From contig JAKALK010000015.1 of the NCBI GenBank assembly GCA_021813155.1, positions 1 to 15,289 of the forward strand: 15,289 nt of DNA. The letters are read 5' to 3'. Below, one piece after another: positions 1-7,089 of the stretch. How positions within the stretch are numbered: position 1 is the first letter of the stretch; each line of letters opens with the position of its first letter. The translations under genes and the position numbers were made by a program. This DNA is from a bacterium. Its GTDB lineage: Bacteria > Patescibacteriota > Minisyncoccia > UBA6257 > 2-01-FULL-56-20. Under the pieces are notes generated by a model. The model saw only the letters and a program-made list of their open reading frames with translations. It made no database searches and was not told the DNA's origin.

Positions 1-207
1 AAAATCCTTCCCATTCCAAAGATCGATGGCCTTCTGCGCTTCATCGTCGTTAGACATTTCAACGAAACCAAAACCCTTGGAGCGACCAGTCATCTTATCA
101 GTGATGATGGTGGCTGACTCAACAGCTCCGGCTTGCGCGAAAGCGTCTCGAAGTTCATCTTGGGTGGTTGAATATGGCAACCCGCCAACGTATAACTTTT
201 TACTCAT
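1..207 (-). CDS. RRM-type RNA-binding protein, C-terminus cut by window edge
   Basis: The 69 visible codons begin MSKKLYVGGLPY and form the first two thirds of a single RNA recognition motif. RNP2 is LYVGGL (residues 5-10) and RNP1 is RSKGFGFV (residues 42-49), both with the aromatic residues that stack on RNA bases. Such small single-RRM proteins in bacteria resemble the cold-induced Rbp proteins of cyanobacteria and probably bind single-stranded RNA in the cytoplasm; that role is from family knowledge. The start is the ATG at 205-207. No SD lies in front of it. A good promoter (308-336) gives a leader of about 94 nt, long for this window, which would suit temperature- or structure-dependent control. 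The gene continues beyond position 1. Confidence 0.93.
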   Translation of the reverse strand, partial: MSKKLYVGGLPYSTTQDELRDAFAQAGAVESATIITDKMTGRSKGFGFVEMSNDDEAQKAIDLWNGKDF

Positions 208-307
208 TACACTTGTTAATTAACGTAAGTCGACCGATCTAACTTAGCTTCCTTACCTATAACTAACAAGTATAAGGCGGAAAACTACGTAGAAACTTAC
301 AATAATT

Positions 308-336
308 ATTATATATGATAAGTGATAAAAAATCAA
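308..336 (-). promoter_or_regulatory. Promoter of the RRM gene
   Basis: Read on the minus strand, TTGATT (331-336) and TATAAT (308-313) are separated by 17 nt, a near-consensus sigma-70 promoter. Transcription should start near 301. It is divergent from the lipoprotein promoter at 374-401. Confidence 0.7.
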
Positions 337-373
337 GAGGGTTTGGGGGCGCTACTTTTTGGGTTAGTTATAA

Positions 374-401
374 TTGACACCTATTCTGTCTAAATTATAC
401 T
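374..401 (+). promoter_or_regulatory. Promoter of the 513-977 lipoprotein gene
   Basis: TTGACA (374-379) and TATACT (396-401) are separated by 16 nt, so transcription should start near 408. The roughly 105-nt leader holds two small hairpins (CTGGG/CCCAG at 430-447 and TAGAAA/TTTCTA at 463-480). Between them lies AGAAAGGAGGTG, an unusually long match to the complement of the 16S rRNA tail. The rest of 208-512 holds only these two promoters and leaders. Confidence 0.7.
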
Positions 402-512
402 CAATTTAGAGGAAATCATTGACAAAATGCTGGGAAAAAGGACCCAGAGAAAGGAGGTGTTTTAGAAAGACAGTTTTCTAGTTTACAGGGGGGGAGAAGA
501 AGGGGAGGTTGC

Positions 513-977
513 ATGAAGAGAAGTCTGTTGCTGGCATTGATTGCGGTGGCCTTGGTTGTTGTTATGGTCATCGGATGCCAACAAAGCGAGAAGGCCGTCG
601 CGCCATCGCCCGTGGCGATAGCGACAGCTACGCACATTGCGAACTCAACGTACCGCGTGATCGCTGGAACCGTTGAGACGTTCGACTTCGTCGGATACAC
701 TGGCATACCCGACTCAACGCTGGCCGTGGAACAGATTGGGAAGGTCTTAACCTTCCTGAATAGCGGCCTCGCCCGAATGAGAGGCCCTGCCCCGATTTCC
801 GATGTCAACGAACTCGACGGCATCGGCATAGATGGACACGGTTACAGTGCGACCGGCGGGTTTTCGTCGTTCGGACTGAATGTGCCTATCAAAGGCCTCG
901 AGGGCGTTTACGTCGGGAGCCTTGCTCAGGCAAAGGCTCTGGCGAGACTGGTCCGGCAGAAATTAAGCACCTCCTGA
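513..977 (+). CDS. Putative lipoprotein, unknown function
   Basis: This is a 154-residue protein I do not recognise. It starts MKRSLLLALIAVALVVVMVI and has a lipobox-like VIGC ending at Cys22, so it is probably exported, lipidated and membrane-anchored. After the cysteine comes a short Ala/Pro/Val-rich linker, then a compact glycine-rich soluble part with no motif I can name. The ATG at 513 is preceded by GGGGAGG (502-508), a clear SD, unlike the housekeeping genes here. It has its own promoter (374-401) and a terminator (1003-1040), so it is a single-gene unit on the strand opposite to most neighbours. It is visibly more GC-rich than secA or murB, which suggests an accessory or transferred gene. 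Confidence 0.75.
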   Translation: MKRSLLLALIAVALVVVMVIGCQQSEKAVAPSPVAIATATHIANSTYRVIAGTVETFDFVGYTGIPDSTLAVEQIGKVLTFLNSGLARMRGPAPISDVNELDGIGIDGHGYSATGGFSSFGLNVPIKGLEGVYVGSLAQAKALARLVRQKLSTS

Positions 978-1002
978 CCGGCTATGAGCAGCCGGCTGTT
1001 CG

Positions 1003-1040
1003 ATCCCCCTTTTCGTTTCGGCGAGGAGGGGGATTAATTT
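1003..1040 (+). terminator. Terminator of the lipoprotein gene
   Basis: ATCCCCC (1003-1009) pairs with GGGGGAT (1028-1034) and is followed by TAATTTTC. A smaller hairpin, CCGGC/GCCGG (979-995 region), sits just before it, directly after the stop codon. Confidence 0.6.
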
Positions 1041-1059
1041 TCACAATGAGTTGTTTTTT

Positions 1060-1101
1060 AAAAAGATAGCCCCGCAGAGTTATTCATTCAACTCTGCGGG
1101 G
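1060..1101 (-). terminator. Terminator of the 1122-1640 gene
   Basis: A perfect 12-bp stem, CCCCGCAGAGTT (1070-1081) with AACTCTGCGGGG (1090-1101), has an 8-nt loop. On the minus strand it is followed by a run of five T. It lies about 20 bp past the stop codon of the minus-strand gene. Confidence 0.8.
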
Positions 1102-1121
1102 TAGAAAGCGCAAGTGAACTT

Positions 1122-1640
1122 TCAAATGCGCTCAACGAGGAGGAAGCCAGACCTCCGACTGAAATGTCTCTGGGACGGGGTGAGTGTGATTCCCCGTATT
1201 CTCTGATCGAACCTCAAAACGGGGAAAAATCGGTTGATTCCTTGGATCCAGGAGGATCCGAGGGACCAAATTGGAAACTCTTCTTGAAGACTGGGATGAT
1301 TCTCCCCAATCGTCAACAGATCGGGGAGTTGGGACAGCATAAATCTGTCCCACAGCGGATCTTTCTCGAGGTATTCCAGGATCTCGAACAGCTCAAGGAA
1401 TATTCCGGCTGGCCGATTCAGCCTGACTACGGCCAAATCAACTTTCACCACCCCTTTCCTTAGGGCTGGACGATGAGGAAAATTCATCGCCGTGATGTGC
1501 TCATTCACGTAGCCGTAGTTACCGGCTGCAATACCAGCTTCCACTGACCTGCCGTAATCAACGGTCAGTTTCGCTGCGAAACATACTTCCGCTTTTACTC
1601 TCAGCGGAGGGGCTGAAACAAGTCCTGTGCCTGATCCCAT
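1122..1640 (-). CDS. Hypothetical protein of an uncharacterised CPR-associated family
   Basis: This 172-residue protein has no named domain that I know. Features I associate from memory with a widespread uncharacterised family in Patescibacteria are present: DYGRSVEAGIAAGNYGYVN (residues 28-46), NFP (53-55), LPDLLTIGENHPSLQEEFPI (105-124) and the following SLGSSW (126-131). The C-terminal part (residues 139-170) fits the family's usual aromatic, basic ending. It has no signal peptide or membrane segment, so it is probably cytoplasmic. The ATG at 1638-1640 has AAGGAGG 7 nt upstream (1648-1654). It forms its own unit, with a strong terminator at 1060-1101. A possible promoter is TTGACA (1731-1736) with TATACT (1713-1718), but the 12-nt spacing is too short to be convincing. 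Function unknown. Confidence 0.8.
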   Translation of the reverse strand: MGSGTGLVSAPPLRVKAEVCFAAKLTVDYGRSVEAGIAAGNYGYVNEHITAMNFPHRPALRKGVVKVDLAVVRLNRPAGIFLELFEILEYLEKDPLWDRFMLSQLPDLLTIGENHPSLQEEFPIWSLGSSWIQGINRFFPVLRFDQRIRGITLTPSQRHFSRRSGFLLVERI

Positions 1641-1801
1641 GTATGAGCCTCCTTCTCCATTATTTTATTCAGTTTTAGCCTACCTCAATAAAGCAGGCGC
1701 CATGTTGTTTTTAGTATATTATTATTATTTTGTCAAGATTGAAGATATTTCCACTGGTTGATTGGTACTTTTTCAGCCCGAGGGCTCTTTTGATTGTAGT
1801 T

Positions 1802-2449
1802 TTATTTAAATTTATAAGACTTTTTACCCGGGATCCACTCTATAACTTTGCCGATTTTGATTTCAATCGGATCGGCTGGACGGAGTTTTCTAATTTGGCT
1901 CTTGTTTAAAATAGTTTGATGAGGAGAATTATCAAGCGCCTCGACAAGATACCAGAGATCCTTCCTCGCAGTAACCCAACCTTGGGAATTAAACCTTGAT
2001 AAGTTAAAAGGTTTTGAAAAAGTTCTAAGAGTTTTTTGGCCGCTATCTAAAAAATATTCGTGAAAGTAAGAGAGGGCGATTTCGCGAATGTTTTTATAAA
2101 TTGGCTCTCGGTAACGCAAGACGCCATGATTAGTTTTGCTGATAGCGCCCCAGCAACCGCGATCCCGAAAAAGGGCGACGACATGATCATAGTCGTTATG
2201 AGCTGAAACAAGATCTAGAAGAAGAGGTTTCTCCTTATGGAACATAAGAGCGGCGGCGGCAAAAAGAGCCCCCTCGAAACAGTGGGCTTTATTATTCTCT
2301 AAAACTTTCCTAGGCGAGTAACAAGTCTCCCCGCCTTTCTCAAAGTTAATCGGGATAGTCTCAAGAAAATCCTGAATTTTCCTCGGAGAATTAAACGATT
2401 GAAAAATTTTTACTTCTTGATCGGTTAACTCTTCAAATATTTTTTGCAT
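1802..2449 (-). CDS. Transglutaminase-like / papain-fold protein
   Basis: This 215-residue soluble protein resembles the transglutaminase-like cysteine-peptidase fold. The supporting pattern is AHCFEGALFAAAAL (Cys57 at the start of a helix), DHVVALF with His89 on a strand, and a polar residue further on (around Asn107 in KTNHGVL) that could complete a Cys-His-Asn/Asp triad. The motif order and the spacing of Cys and His fit that superfamily; the assignment rests on pattern only. The substrate is unknown and could be a peptide or an amide. The ATG overlaps the stop codon of the small membrane-protein gene upstream (TGATG), so the two are probably translationally coupled and may act together at the membrane. 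No SD of its own is seen. It is the last gene of the hpf-secA run. Confidence 0.65.
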   Translation of the reverse strand: MQKIFEELTDQEVKIFQSFNSPRKIQDFLETIPINFEKGGETCYSPRKVLENNKAHCFEGALFAAAALMFHKEKPLLLDLVSAHNDYDHVVALFRDRGCWGAISKTNHGVLRYREPIYKNIREIALSYFHEYFLDSGQKTLRTFSKPFNLSRFNSQGWVTARKDLWYLVEALDNSPHQTILNKSQIRKLRPADPIEIKIGKVIEWIPGKKSYKFK

Positions 2450-2649
2450 CAGTCTTGATTAGGGATTACGAGATAAAAAACAATCGCAAAGACTAGGGTT
2501 GCGGTTGGGACTAAAATAATTGAGGAGATACTGCAAAGAGAATTAGCGTCGTCCTTAGCGCAGAAAATCGAAGTAAGGAAACTATTTACGACTAGAGCCA
2601 AGACAAAACCAAAGAAAATGGAAAGGAAGAATTTAAAACCCGATCTCAT
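2449..2649 (-). CDS. Small two-helix membrane protein
   Basis: This 66-residue protein has two clear hydrophobic segments (residues about 6-29 and 40-63), joined by a short polar loop with two cysteines (Cys30 and Cys39). The N-terminus is basic (MRSGFK), so both ends are probably cytoplasmic. I recognise no family. Its stop codon shares one base with the start codon of the transglutaminase-like gene, which suggests a functional pair. No SD precedes the ATG at 2647-2649. Confidence 0.65.
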   Translation of the reverse strand: MRSGFKFFLSIFFGFVLALVVNSFLTSIFCAKDDANSLCSISSIILVPTATLVFAIVFYLVIPNQD

Positions 2650-2686
2650 TGGTTTTAATTTTAGCTGAATTCTACGTTATCTGAAA

Positions 2687-3406
2687 CTAATCAAGATTAT
2701 CGGATCTGGGCTTCTTAGCTTGAATAAAATTTACTACTATAACAATCAATATCCATATAGAAAATATCGAAATCAGATACTTCCGACCGGCCAATTTGAG
2801 GGCCGTGTCGCCAAGGAGAAAAACAAATATTCCCCAAAAGATGTTCCAGATTACAATGCCAATTGCTGAATTGTTAAGGAAAGTCGCGGCAGGAATTCGG
2901 AGGATGCCAGCAGCCGTAGCGGTAAAGGAGGCAAGGTTTGGCTCCCAGTAGCTGCCTAGAACGGCTTTTAGGATGTGTTTTTCGAGCTTCCGTTTTGAGT
3001 TTTCAATAGAATCTTTAAGCCCGAACTTTAAAAAAATTCGATACCAACCATACTTACCTACAAGATAATTTAAGTAGTAAGAAATAAAAAAAGCTAAAGA
3101 GACAGTTAGAACGACACCGGCTACCCGAGGAATGTTTTGCCCGGCAGAAATAACGGCTAAAAAAATAATAAACCCACCTGGGAAATACTGGCCGAGGAGC
3201 AGAAACCCTTCGATGATAGCTCCAGTAAAAACAACAGCTAACCCGTAGCGGTTAAAAAATTCTTTAATGATTTCGATTAATTTGTCTTGGGGAGGAAGGT
3301 CAAAAATTCCCCAAAGCGCGACTAAAGTTAGGTAAATAACAAGAAAAGATAATGGAATGATGACGGCTCGTAAAATCTTCCGAAAAATTGTTTTCTTATC
3401 TACCAT
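2687..3406 (-). CDS. DedA / VTT-domain (SNARE-associated) membrane protein
   Basis: This integral membrane protein of about 239 residues belongs to the DedA/VTT superfamily, whose members are implicated in lipid scrambling and undecaprenyl-phosphate recycling. It has an N-terminal helix, then the re-entrant region around IIEGFLLLGQYFPGGFIIFL and a second conserved part with NLASFTATAAGILRIP and GIVIWNIFWGIFVFLLGD, ending in a further helix and a short basic tail. The ATG at 3404-3406 (MVDKKTIF) is my chosen start. A GTG at 3425-3427 would add seven residues. Neither has an SD. The gene overlaps the 3' end of the upstream gene by about 11 bp, consistent with one mRNA. Substrate and direction of transport cannot be read from the sequence. 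Confidence 0.85.
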   Translation of the reverse strand: MVDKKTIFRKILRAVIIPLSFLVIYLTLVALWGIFDLPPQDKLIEIIKEFFNRYGLAVVFTGAIIEGFLLLGQYFPGGFIIFLAVISAGQNIPRVAGVVLTVSLAFFISYYLNYLVGKYGWYRIFLKFGLKDSIENSKRKLEKHILKAVLGSYWEPNLASFTATAAGILRIPAATFLNNSAIGIVIWNIFWGIFVFLLGDTALKLAGRKYLISIFSIWILIVIVVNFIQAKKPRSDNLD

Positions 3407-3854
3407 TAATACAGTTGATGCGAACACTTTTTATATGTTCCCCGCGACATTTCTTCGACTTATGCCATCTCCGAAGAGCTTCCTTGAGTCCATTGGAAAT
3501 ATCTTCGATGACATCATATTCGATGATCGCATCAGTTATTCCTTTAGTTGTGTCCTTGATCTGTACACCTCTTTTCATGATTGCGATAATTTTTTTACCG
3601 AGAGAATAAGCCATGCCGGCTTCGATAGCTCTGCCGGTGGGTTTATCCGTCATGTCGATCAGCAAGGCATCCGATTTTTTAATTTCATCTTCAGATCTCT
3701 TCATTAGATCTTCCGGGTTATCAAAAATCTTTTGATAGTTCTCGACATCCCGTATGAAGCTAAAATCTTCAAATCCCGCTGATCGAACAATCGAGCACAG
3801 TTTTTCAATGTCTTCCCTGCTATCTCCGAATGATGATGTAATATATAGCCGCAT
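3396..3854 (-). CDS. Nucleoside 2-deoxyribosyltransferase-like protein
   Basis: Started at the ATG 3852-3854, the protein has 152 residues and begins MRLYITSSFG, the usual first strand of this fold. DALLIDMTDKPTGRAIEAG (residues 62-80) followed by MAYSLGKKIIAIM is the family signature, with Glu78 in the place of the nucleophile and Asp67 in the usual acidic position. Members transfer deoxyribose between bases or hydrolyse nucleotides; a salvage role is likely but unproven. The frame stays open upstream to 3926, but those 24 residues (containing YPERSRRVRS) come from an inserted repeat and the secA tail, so I exclude them. No SD is seen. It lies about 56 bp after secA. Confidence 0.75.
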   Translation of the reverse strand: MRLYITSSFGDSREDIEKLCSIVRSAGFEDFSFIRDVENYQKIFDNPEDLMKRSEDEIKKSDALLIDMTDKPTGRAIEAGMAYSLGKKIIAIMKRGVQIKDTTKGITDAIIEYDVIEDISNGLKEALRRWHKSKKCRGEHIKSVRINCINGR

Positions 3855-3867
3855 AGAGTTAAGCGCT

Positions 3868-3932
3868 ATGGCACTTCTTACCCTTCGACTTCGCTCAGGA
3901 TAGCGAAATGTTACTTCCCATGGCACTTCTTA
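3868..3932. repeat. 13-bp direct repeats flanking a PERSRRV-type repeat
   Basis: ATGGCACTTCTTA occurs at 3868-3880 and again at 3920-3932, where it encodes the end of SecA. Between them is CCCTTCGACTTCGCTCAGGA, which on the minus strand encodes PERSRR and resembles a short interspersed repeat I recall from many bacterial genomes. CGCTAT (3864-3869) and ATAGCG (3900-3905) form an inverted repeat around it. It looks like a small insertion or slippage event that copied the 3' end of secA. Confidence 0.55.
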
Positions 3933-6484
3933 TACTTCTTTCCGCTTCCGCAGGGGCAGGGGTCGTTGCGGCCAATCTTATCGTCGATAGGTGCGCCAGT
4001 CTTCACTATATGAGATTCACTGCCGGTTTCGCCCGTGGTCGTTAAACGAAAGAGATTCATAAAAATCCAGGCGCTCCAATTACTCCAGAAATTATTAAAC
4101 AGGACACGGCTTTCCTGTTTATACTCAACAAGCGGATCCTTCTGGCCGTAGGCACGAAGACCGATGGACTCGCTTAGTGCTTCGAGGTTTTCTAAATGAG
4201 TCATCCAAAGCATATCGAGAATTCCTAAGAGACGAGTTTGGGCGAAGGGGTTCATACTTACTTCCATACTGCGTTTAAGGATCAAGTCTTTAAGGCTATC
4301 GAGATCAACGTTAGTTGGAAACGGCCGCTCGCGATTTGCAACTCCCGCCTCTTCAAAAATCTTCCTAAGTTTTTCTTCGTGGGTCGAAGATTTTTCGGCT
4401 TGGTTTTCTTCTTGAAGAAGAGAATCGTCGGCATTAATTTTTTCTAGGAACTCGGAAGAGGCATTAAAAATAATCTTGGCAATTTCCTCTTTATGGGACG
4501 TTGCGATGATCTCTTGACGGCGATGATAAACATTGGTTCGTTGCTTGTTTAAAATGTCGTCATATTCTAAAAGATGTTTCCTTAAATCGAAATTAGCGCC
4601 TTCAACTCTAGCTTGGGCTTGAGCGACCGCTTTCGAGACAAGACCGACTTCAATGGGCAAGTCTTCCGGCAGTTTAAATTTTTCCATCATGTTTTTAACT
4701 CTTTCGCCTCCGAAAATCCTTACTAAATCGTCTTCGAGTGATAAGAAAAACCTTGAAGAACCTGGATCTCCTTGGCGGCCGGCCCGCCCCCGGAGCTGAT
4801 TGTCAATGCGGCGAGCTTCGTGCCGCTCAGTACCGATTACGTGGAGGCCGCCAGCCGATATAACTTTCTGGGTTTCTTCAGTTTGGGGCGGGTTGCCGCC
4901 CAAAATAATGTCAACGCCCCGACCAGCCATATTAGTGGCGACCGTAACAGCACCCGGTTTCCCGGCTTGGGCGATGATCGCTCCTTCGCGTTCGTTGTTT
5001 TTGGCGTTTAGAACTTCATGAGGAATATTCGCTTCTGAGAGCAACGATGAAATAAGCTCATTCTTCGCAATGGAAGTTGTTCCAAGAAGAATCGGCTGAC
5101 CTTTCTTTTGGCATTCTTTGACTTCCTTTACAACTGCTTGCCATTTAGCATTTTGATTTTTATAGATTAGATCCGTGAAGTCTTTTCTTATGACTGGACG
5201 ATGGGTAGGAATAGAGATGACGCTTAGGTTGTAAACTTTATGGAATTCTTCAGCGGAAGTTTGAGCCGTACCAGTCATACCGGATATTTTTTCATACATG
5301 CGGAAGTAGTTCTGGATGGAAATTTTGGCGTAGGTTCTAGATTCTTCCTTAATTTGGACCCCCTCCTTGGCTTCAATGGCCTGATGTAATCCGCCATTAT
5401 ACCTGCGTCCGTGGAGAAGTCGCCCGGTAAATTCATCAACGATAATAATCTCCCCGTTTTTTACAACATAGTCCTTGTCTCGCTTGAAAAGGGTGTGCGC
5501 TCTGAGGCTTTCCTCGAGGTAATGAACGAGGCGAAGATTTTTGGGGGCGTAAATATTTGAAACACCTATCATCTTTTCTACTTTTTCGACGCCCTGATCG
5601 GTAATTGCAACCGAACGATGTTTCTCGTCGAGAGTATAGTCCTCTTCTAATTTGAGATGACTAGCTACTCTTGAGAATGTTTTATAGAAATCGCTCGATT
5701 TTTCGTCCGGAGCAGCAATAATGAGGGGTGTACGGGCTTCATCAATTAAAATACTGTCCACTTCGTCGATGACGGCAAAGTAATGCCCTCGCTGGGACTG
5801 GGATTCGGTATTGTAAGCAAGATTATCTCTTAGGTAATCAAAGCCAAATTCGTGATTCGTGCCATAAGTAATATGAGCAAGATAGGCTTCTCGGCGGCTA
5901 ATTGGTCTTAGAAACTCTTGCTGAATTAAAAAATTGCCGGTGGCGTCTCTTTCTTTATCAATCGCCTCTTCTTCGTTTTTCTCAGAAACTTTAAAGGCGG
6001 GATCATAAAGAAAAGCCCCGGCCGGAGTGAGACAAGAGACGCTCATTCCTAAAGCTTTATAAATTTGCCCCATCCAGACAGTGTCGCGCCGAGCTAGATA
6101 CTCGTTAACTGTAACGACATGAACTCCTTTTTTAGTGAGAGCGTTAAGGTAGACTGGGGCTACGGCAGCTAGGGTTTTCCCCTCTCCGGTTGCCATCTCT
6201 GCGACTGCCCCCTTGTGAATGACCAAGCCTCCTATTAGCTGTACGTCGTATGGGCGTTGATTCAAGGTCCTTTTAGCAGCTTCTCTAACTAAAGCAAACG
6301 CTTTAGGAGCGAGGTCCTCTAAGGGCTCGCCTTTTTCAAATCGTTCTTGGAGTTTTAAACTTTCACCCTTAAGTTCCTCGTCCTTGAGAGATTGGATTTC
6401 TCTCTCGAGCGCATTGATTGCGCTTATGGCCGATTGGAATTTTTTGAGCTCGTTGTCATGAAAGAAATTCTTTAAAAAATTCAT
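3911..6484 (-). CDS. secA: Protein translocase subunit SecA
   Basis: This is the 857-residue ATPase motor that drives proteins through SecYEG at the inner membrane. NBD1 has the Walker A MATGEGKT (residues 97-104) and Walker B with VIDEVDS (238-244). The sequence YGTNHEFGFDYLRDN, the GRRYNGG region, SGMTGTA, ATNMAGRGVDI and QLRGRAGRQGDPGSSRFFLS follow in the canonical order. The C-terminal tail DPCPCGSGKKYKKCHGK is the zinc/SecB-binding type. An extra segment of about 45 residues (about 153-197) lies between the NBD1 motifs and YGTNHEFGFDY; I believe such insertions are common in Patescibacteria. The gene starts 7 bp after hpf without an SD, so the two are almost certainly co-transcribed. The promoter and the attenuator-like leader at 6849-7095 probably act on both. 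Confidence 0.98.
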   Translation of the reverse strand: MNFLKNFFHDNELKKFQSAISAINALEREIQSLKDEELKGESLKLQERFEKGEPLEDLAPKAFALVREAAKRTLNQRPYDVQLIGGLVIHKGAVAEMATGEGKTLAAVAPVYLNALTKKGVHVVTVNEYLARRDTVWMGQIYKALGMSVSCLTPAGAFLYDPAFKVSEKNEEEAIDKERDATGNFLIQQEFLRPISRREAYLAHITYGTNHEFGFDYLRDNLAYNTESQSQRGHYFAVIDEVDSILIDEARTPLIIAAPDEKSSDFYKTFSRVASHLKLEEDYTLDEKHRSVAITDQGVEKVEKMIGVSNIYAPKNLRLVHYLEESLRAHTLFKRDKDYVVKNGEIIIVDEFTGRLLHGRRYNGGLHQAIEAKEGVQIKEESRTYAKISIQNYFRMYEKISGMTGTAQTSAEEFHKVYNLSVISIPTHRPVIRKDFTDLIYKNQNAKWQAVVKEVKECQKKGQPILLGTTSIAKNELISSLLSEANIPHEVLNAKNNEREGAIIAQAGKPGAVTVATNMAGRGVDIILGGNPPQTEETQKVISAGGLHVIGTERHEARRIDNQLRGRAGRQGDPGSSRFFLSLEDDLVRIFGGERVKNMMEKFKLPEDLPIEVGLVSKAVAQAQARVEGANFDLRKHLLEYDDILNKQRTNVYHRRQEIIATSHKEEIAKIIFNASSEFLEKINADDSLLQEENQAEKSSTHEEKLRKIFEEAGVANRERPFPTNVDLDSLKDLILKRSMEVSMNPFAQTRLLGILDMLWMTHLENLEALSESIGLRAYGQKDPLVEYKQESRVLFNNFWSNWSAWIFMNLFRLTTTGETGSESHIVKTGAPIDDKIGRNDPCPCGSGKKYKKCHGK

Positions 6485-6491
6485 TTAACTG

Positions 6492-6815
6492 TTATTTTTT
6501 AATCGAAACTTTAGTTTTGTACTTCTCAATTTCCAAATGAAGAGTGTGTTTTAAAACATCTATCGCTCGCCGGATGTCGTTTGCATACTCAGATGCTCTT
6601 AAGATTTTTCCCGGCAAATTTAAAGTTCCTTCGGCCATAAAAACTTCACCTTTATGATGATGTTTAGTAGTTCTCCCAACTTCAAGGCGGAGATTAACAA
6701 CTCCATCAGAGTCAAATTTTTTGACTAATTTTTCAAGGTCTCTTATTTTCGTGTCTATATATGTTTTTAGACTGGGAGTAAGGTCTAAATTTGTTGATTT
6801 TATGCTGATTTTCAT
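6492..6815 (-). CDS. hpf: Ribosome hibernation promoting factor, short form
   Basis: This 107-residue HPF/RaiA-family protein (MKISIKSTNLDLTPSLKTYI at the start) has the family's basic patch, including KHHHKGEVFMAEG. Such proteins bind the 30S decoding region and stabilise inactive ribosomes in stationary phase. The C-terminal dimerisation domain of long HPF is absent. The ATG at 6813-6815 has no SD, and the extended -10 at 6823-6831 places transcription start at about 6816, so this mRNA is probably leaderless. A second, longer transcript could enter from the promoter at 7090 by reading through the terminator at 6849-6875. Its downstream partner is secA. Confidence 0.95.
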   Translation of the reverse strand: MKISIKSTNLDLTPSLKTYIDTKIRDLEKLVKKFDSDGVVNLRLEVGRTTKHHHKGEVFMAEGTLNLPGKILRASEYANDIRRAIDVLKHTLHLEIEKYKTKVSIKK

Positions 6816-6822
6816 GGAAGAT

Positions 6823-6831
6823 ATTCTACCA
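6823..6831 (-). promoter_or_regulatory. Extended -10 promoter of hpf-secA
   Basis: On the minus strand the sequence is TGGTAGAAT: the TGn extension (6829-6831) joined to TAGAAT (6823-6828). No convincing -35 is present. The predicted start lies 0-2 nt before the hpf ATG. Confidence 0.55.
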
Positions 6832-6840
6832 CTTTTAGGA

Positions 6841-6875
6841 TAAAAACAAACCCCCGCCTAGATTAGGCGGGGGTT
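6841..6875 (-). terminator. Strong terminator in front of hpf (attenuator candidate)
   Basis: AACCCCCGCCTA (6849-6860) pairs with TAGGCGGGGGTT (6864-6875): 12 bp, loop GAT. On the minus strand it is followed by TTTGTTTTTA. It ends the transcript from the 7090 promoter, 16 nt after the stop codon of the 12-codon ORF, and lies only 33 bp from hpf. Confidence 0.85.
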
Positions 6876-6891
6876 AAAGGCAAACTAAATC

Positions 6892-6930
6892 TTATCTTCT
6901 CTTTTTGCCTCCTTTTTTCTTTTTTGGCAT
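6892..6930 (-). CDS. 12-residue lysine-rich leader peptide (MPKKKKGGKKRR)
   Basis: The ORF ATG (6928-6930) to TAA (6892-6894) encodes MPKKKKGGKKRR: eight of twelve residues are Lys or Arg. It sits between a folded leader RNA and a strong terminator, the classical position of an attenuation peptide. Runs of lysine codons slow ribosomes, and the codons for GGK also form one arm of a 7-bp hairpin (6904-6910 with 6878-6884) that a translating ribosome would open. There is no SD, so translation is uncertain. It could instead be a chance ORF in an A-rich linker. Confidence 0.4.
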   Translation of the reverse strand: MPKKKKGGKKRR

Positions 6931-6934
6931 TTAT

Positions 6935-7083
6935 GTCGATTAAATGGAATCAGTTTTTCACTGATCGTTCCGACCTTTGTGAGGTCTGGTGAGTTCATCA
7001 CCAGCTTTTCAGTCCTTTCAACAACTTGAGTGCTGACGAGCTAAGGACTTCTTGTCGGTTAGAAGAAAATAATTTTTCCCCTT
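6935..7083 (-). ncRNA. Structured leader RNA upstream of hpf-secA
   Basis: The minus-strand transcript from about 7083 folds well by eye. AAGGACT (7043-7049) pairs with AGTCCTT (7011-7017), TCACCAG (6998-7004) with CTGGTGA (6986-6992), AGGTC (6982-6986) with GACCT (6972-6976), and ACTGAT (6960-6965) with ATCAGT (6949-6954). CCGAC (6970-6974) and GTCGG (7054-7058) can close the first two hairpins into a multi-branch unit, which is exclusive with the GACCT hairpin. I do not recognise the family. A raiA-type leader motif is worth testing because the downstream gene is a raiA/hpf homologue. Confidence 0.55.
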
Positions 7084-7089
7084 AACAAA

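Noticed and set aside
427..465. 12-codon ORF MLGKRTQRKEVF in the lipoprotein leader
   Set aside because: It has no SD and its codons coincide with a hairpin and the SD-like sequence. Position alone is too weak to call it.
416..829. 137-codon minus-strand frame opposite the first lipoprotein
   Set aside because: It is the shadow of the plus-strand gene, which has a promoter, SD, signal peptide and terminator.
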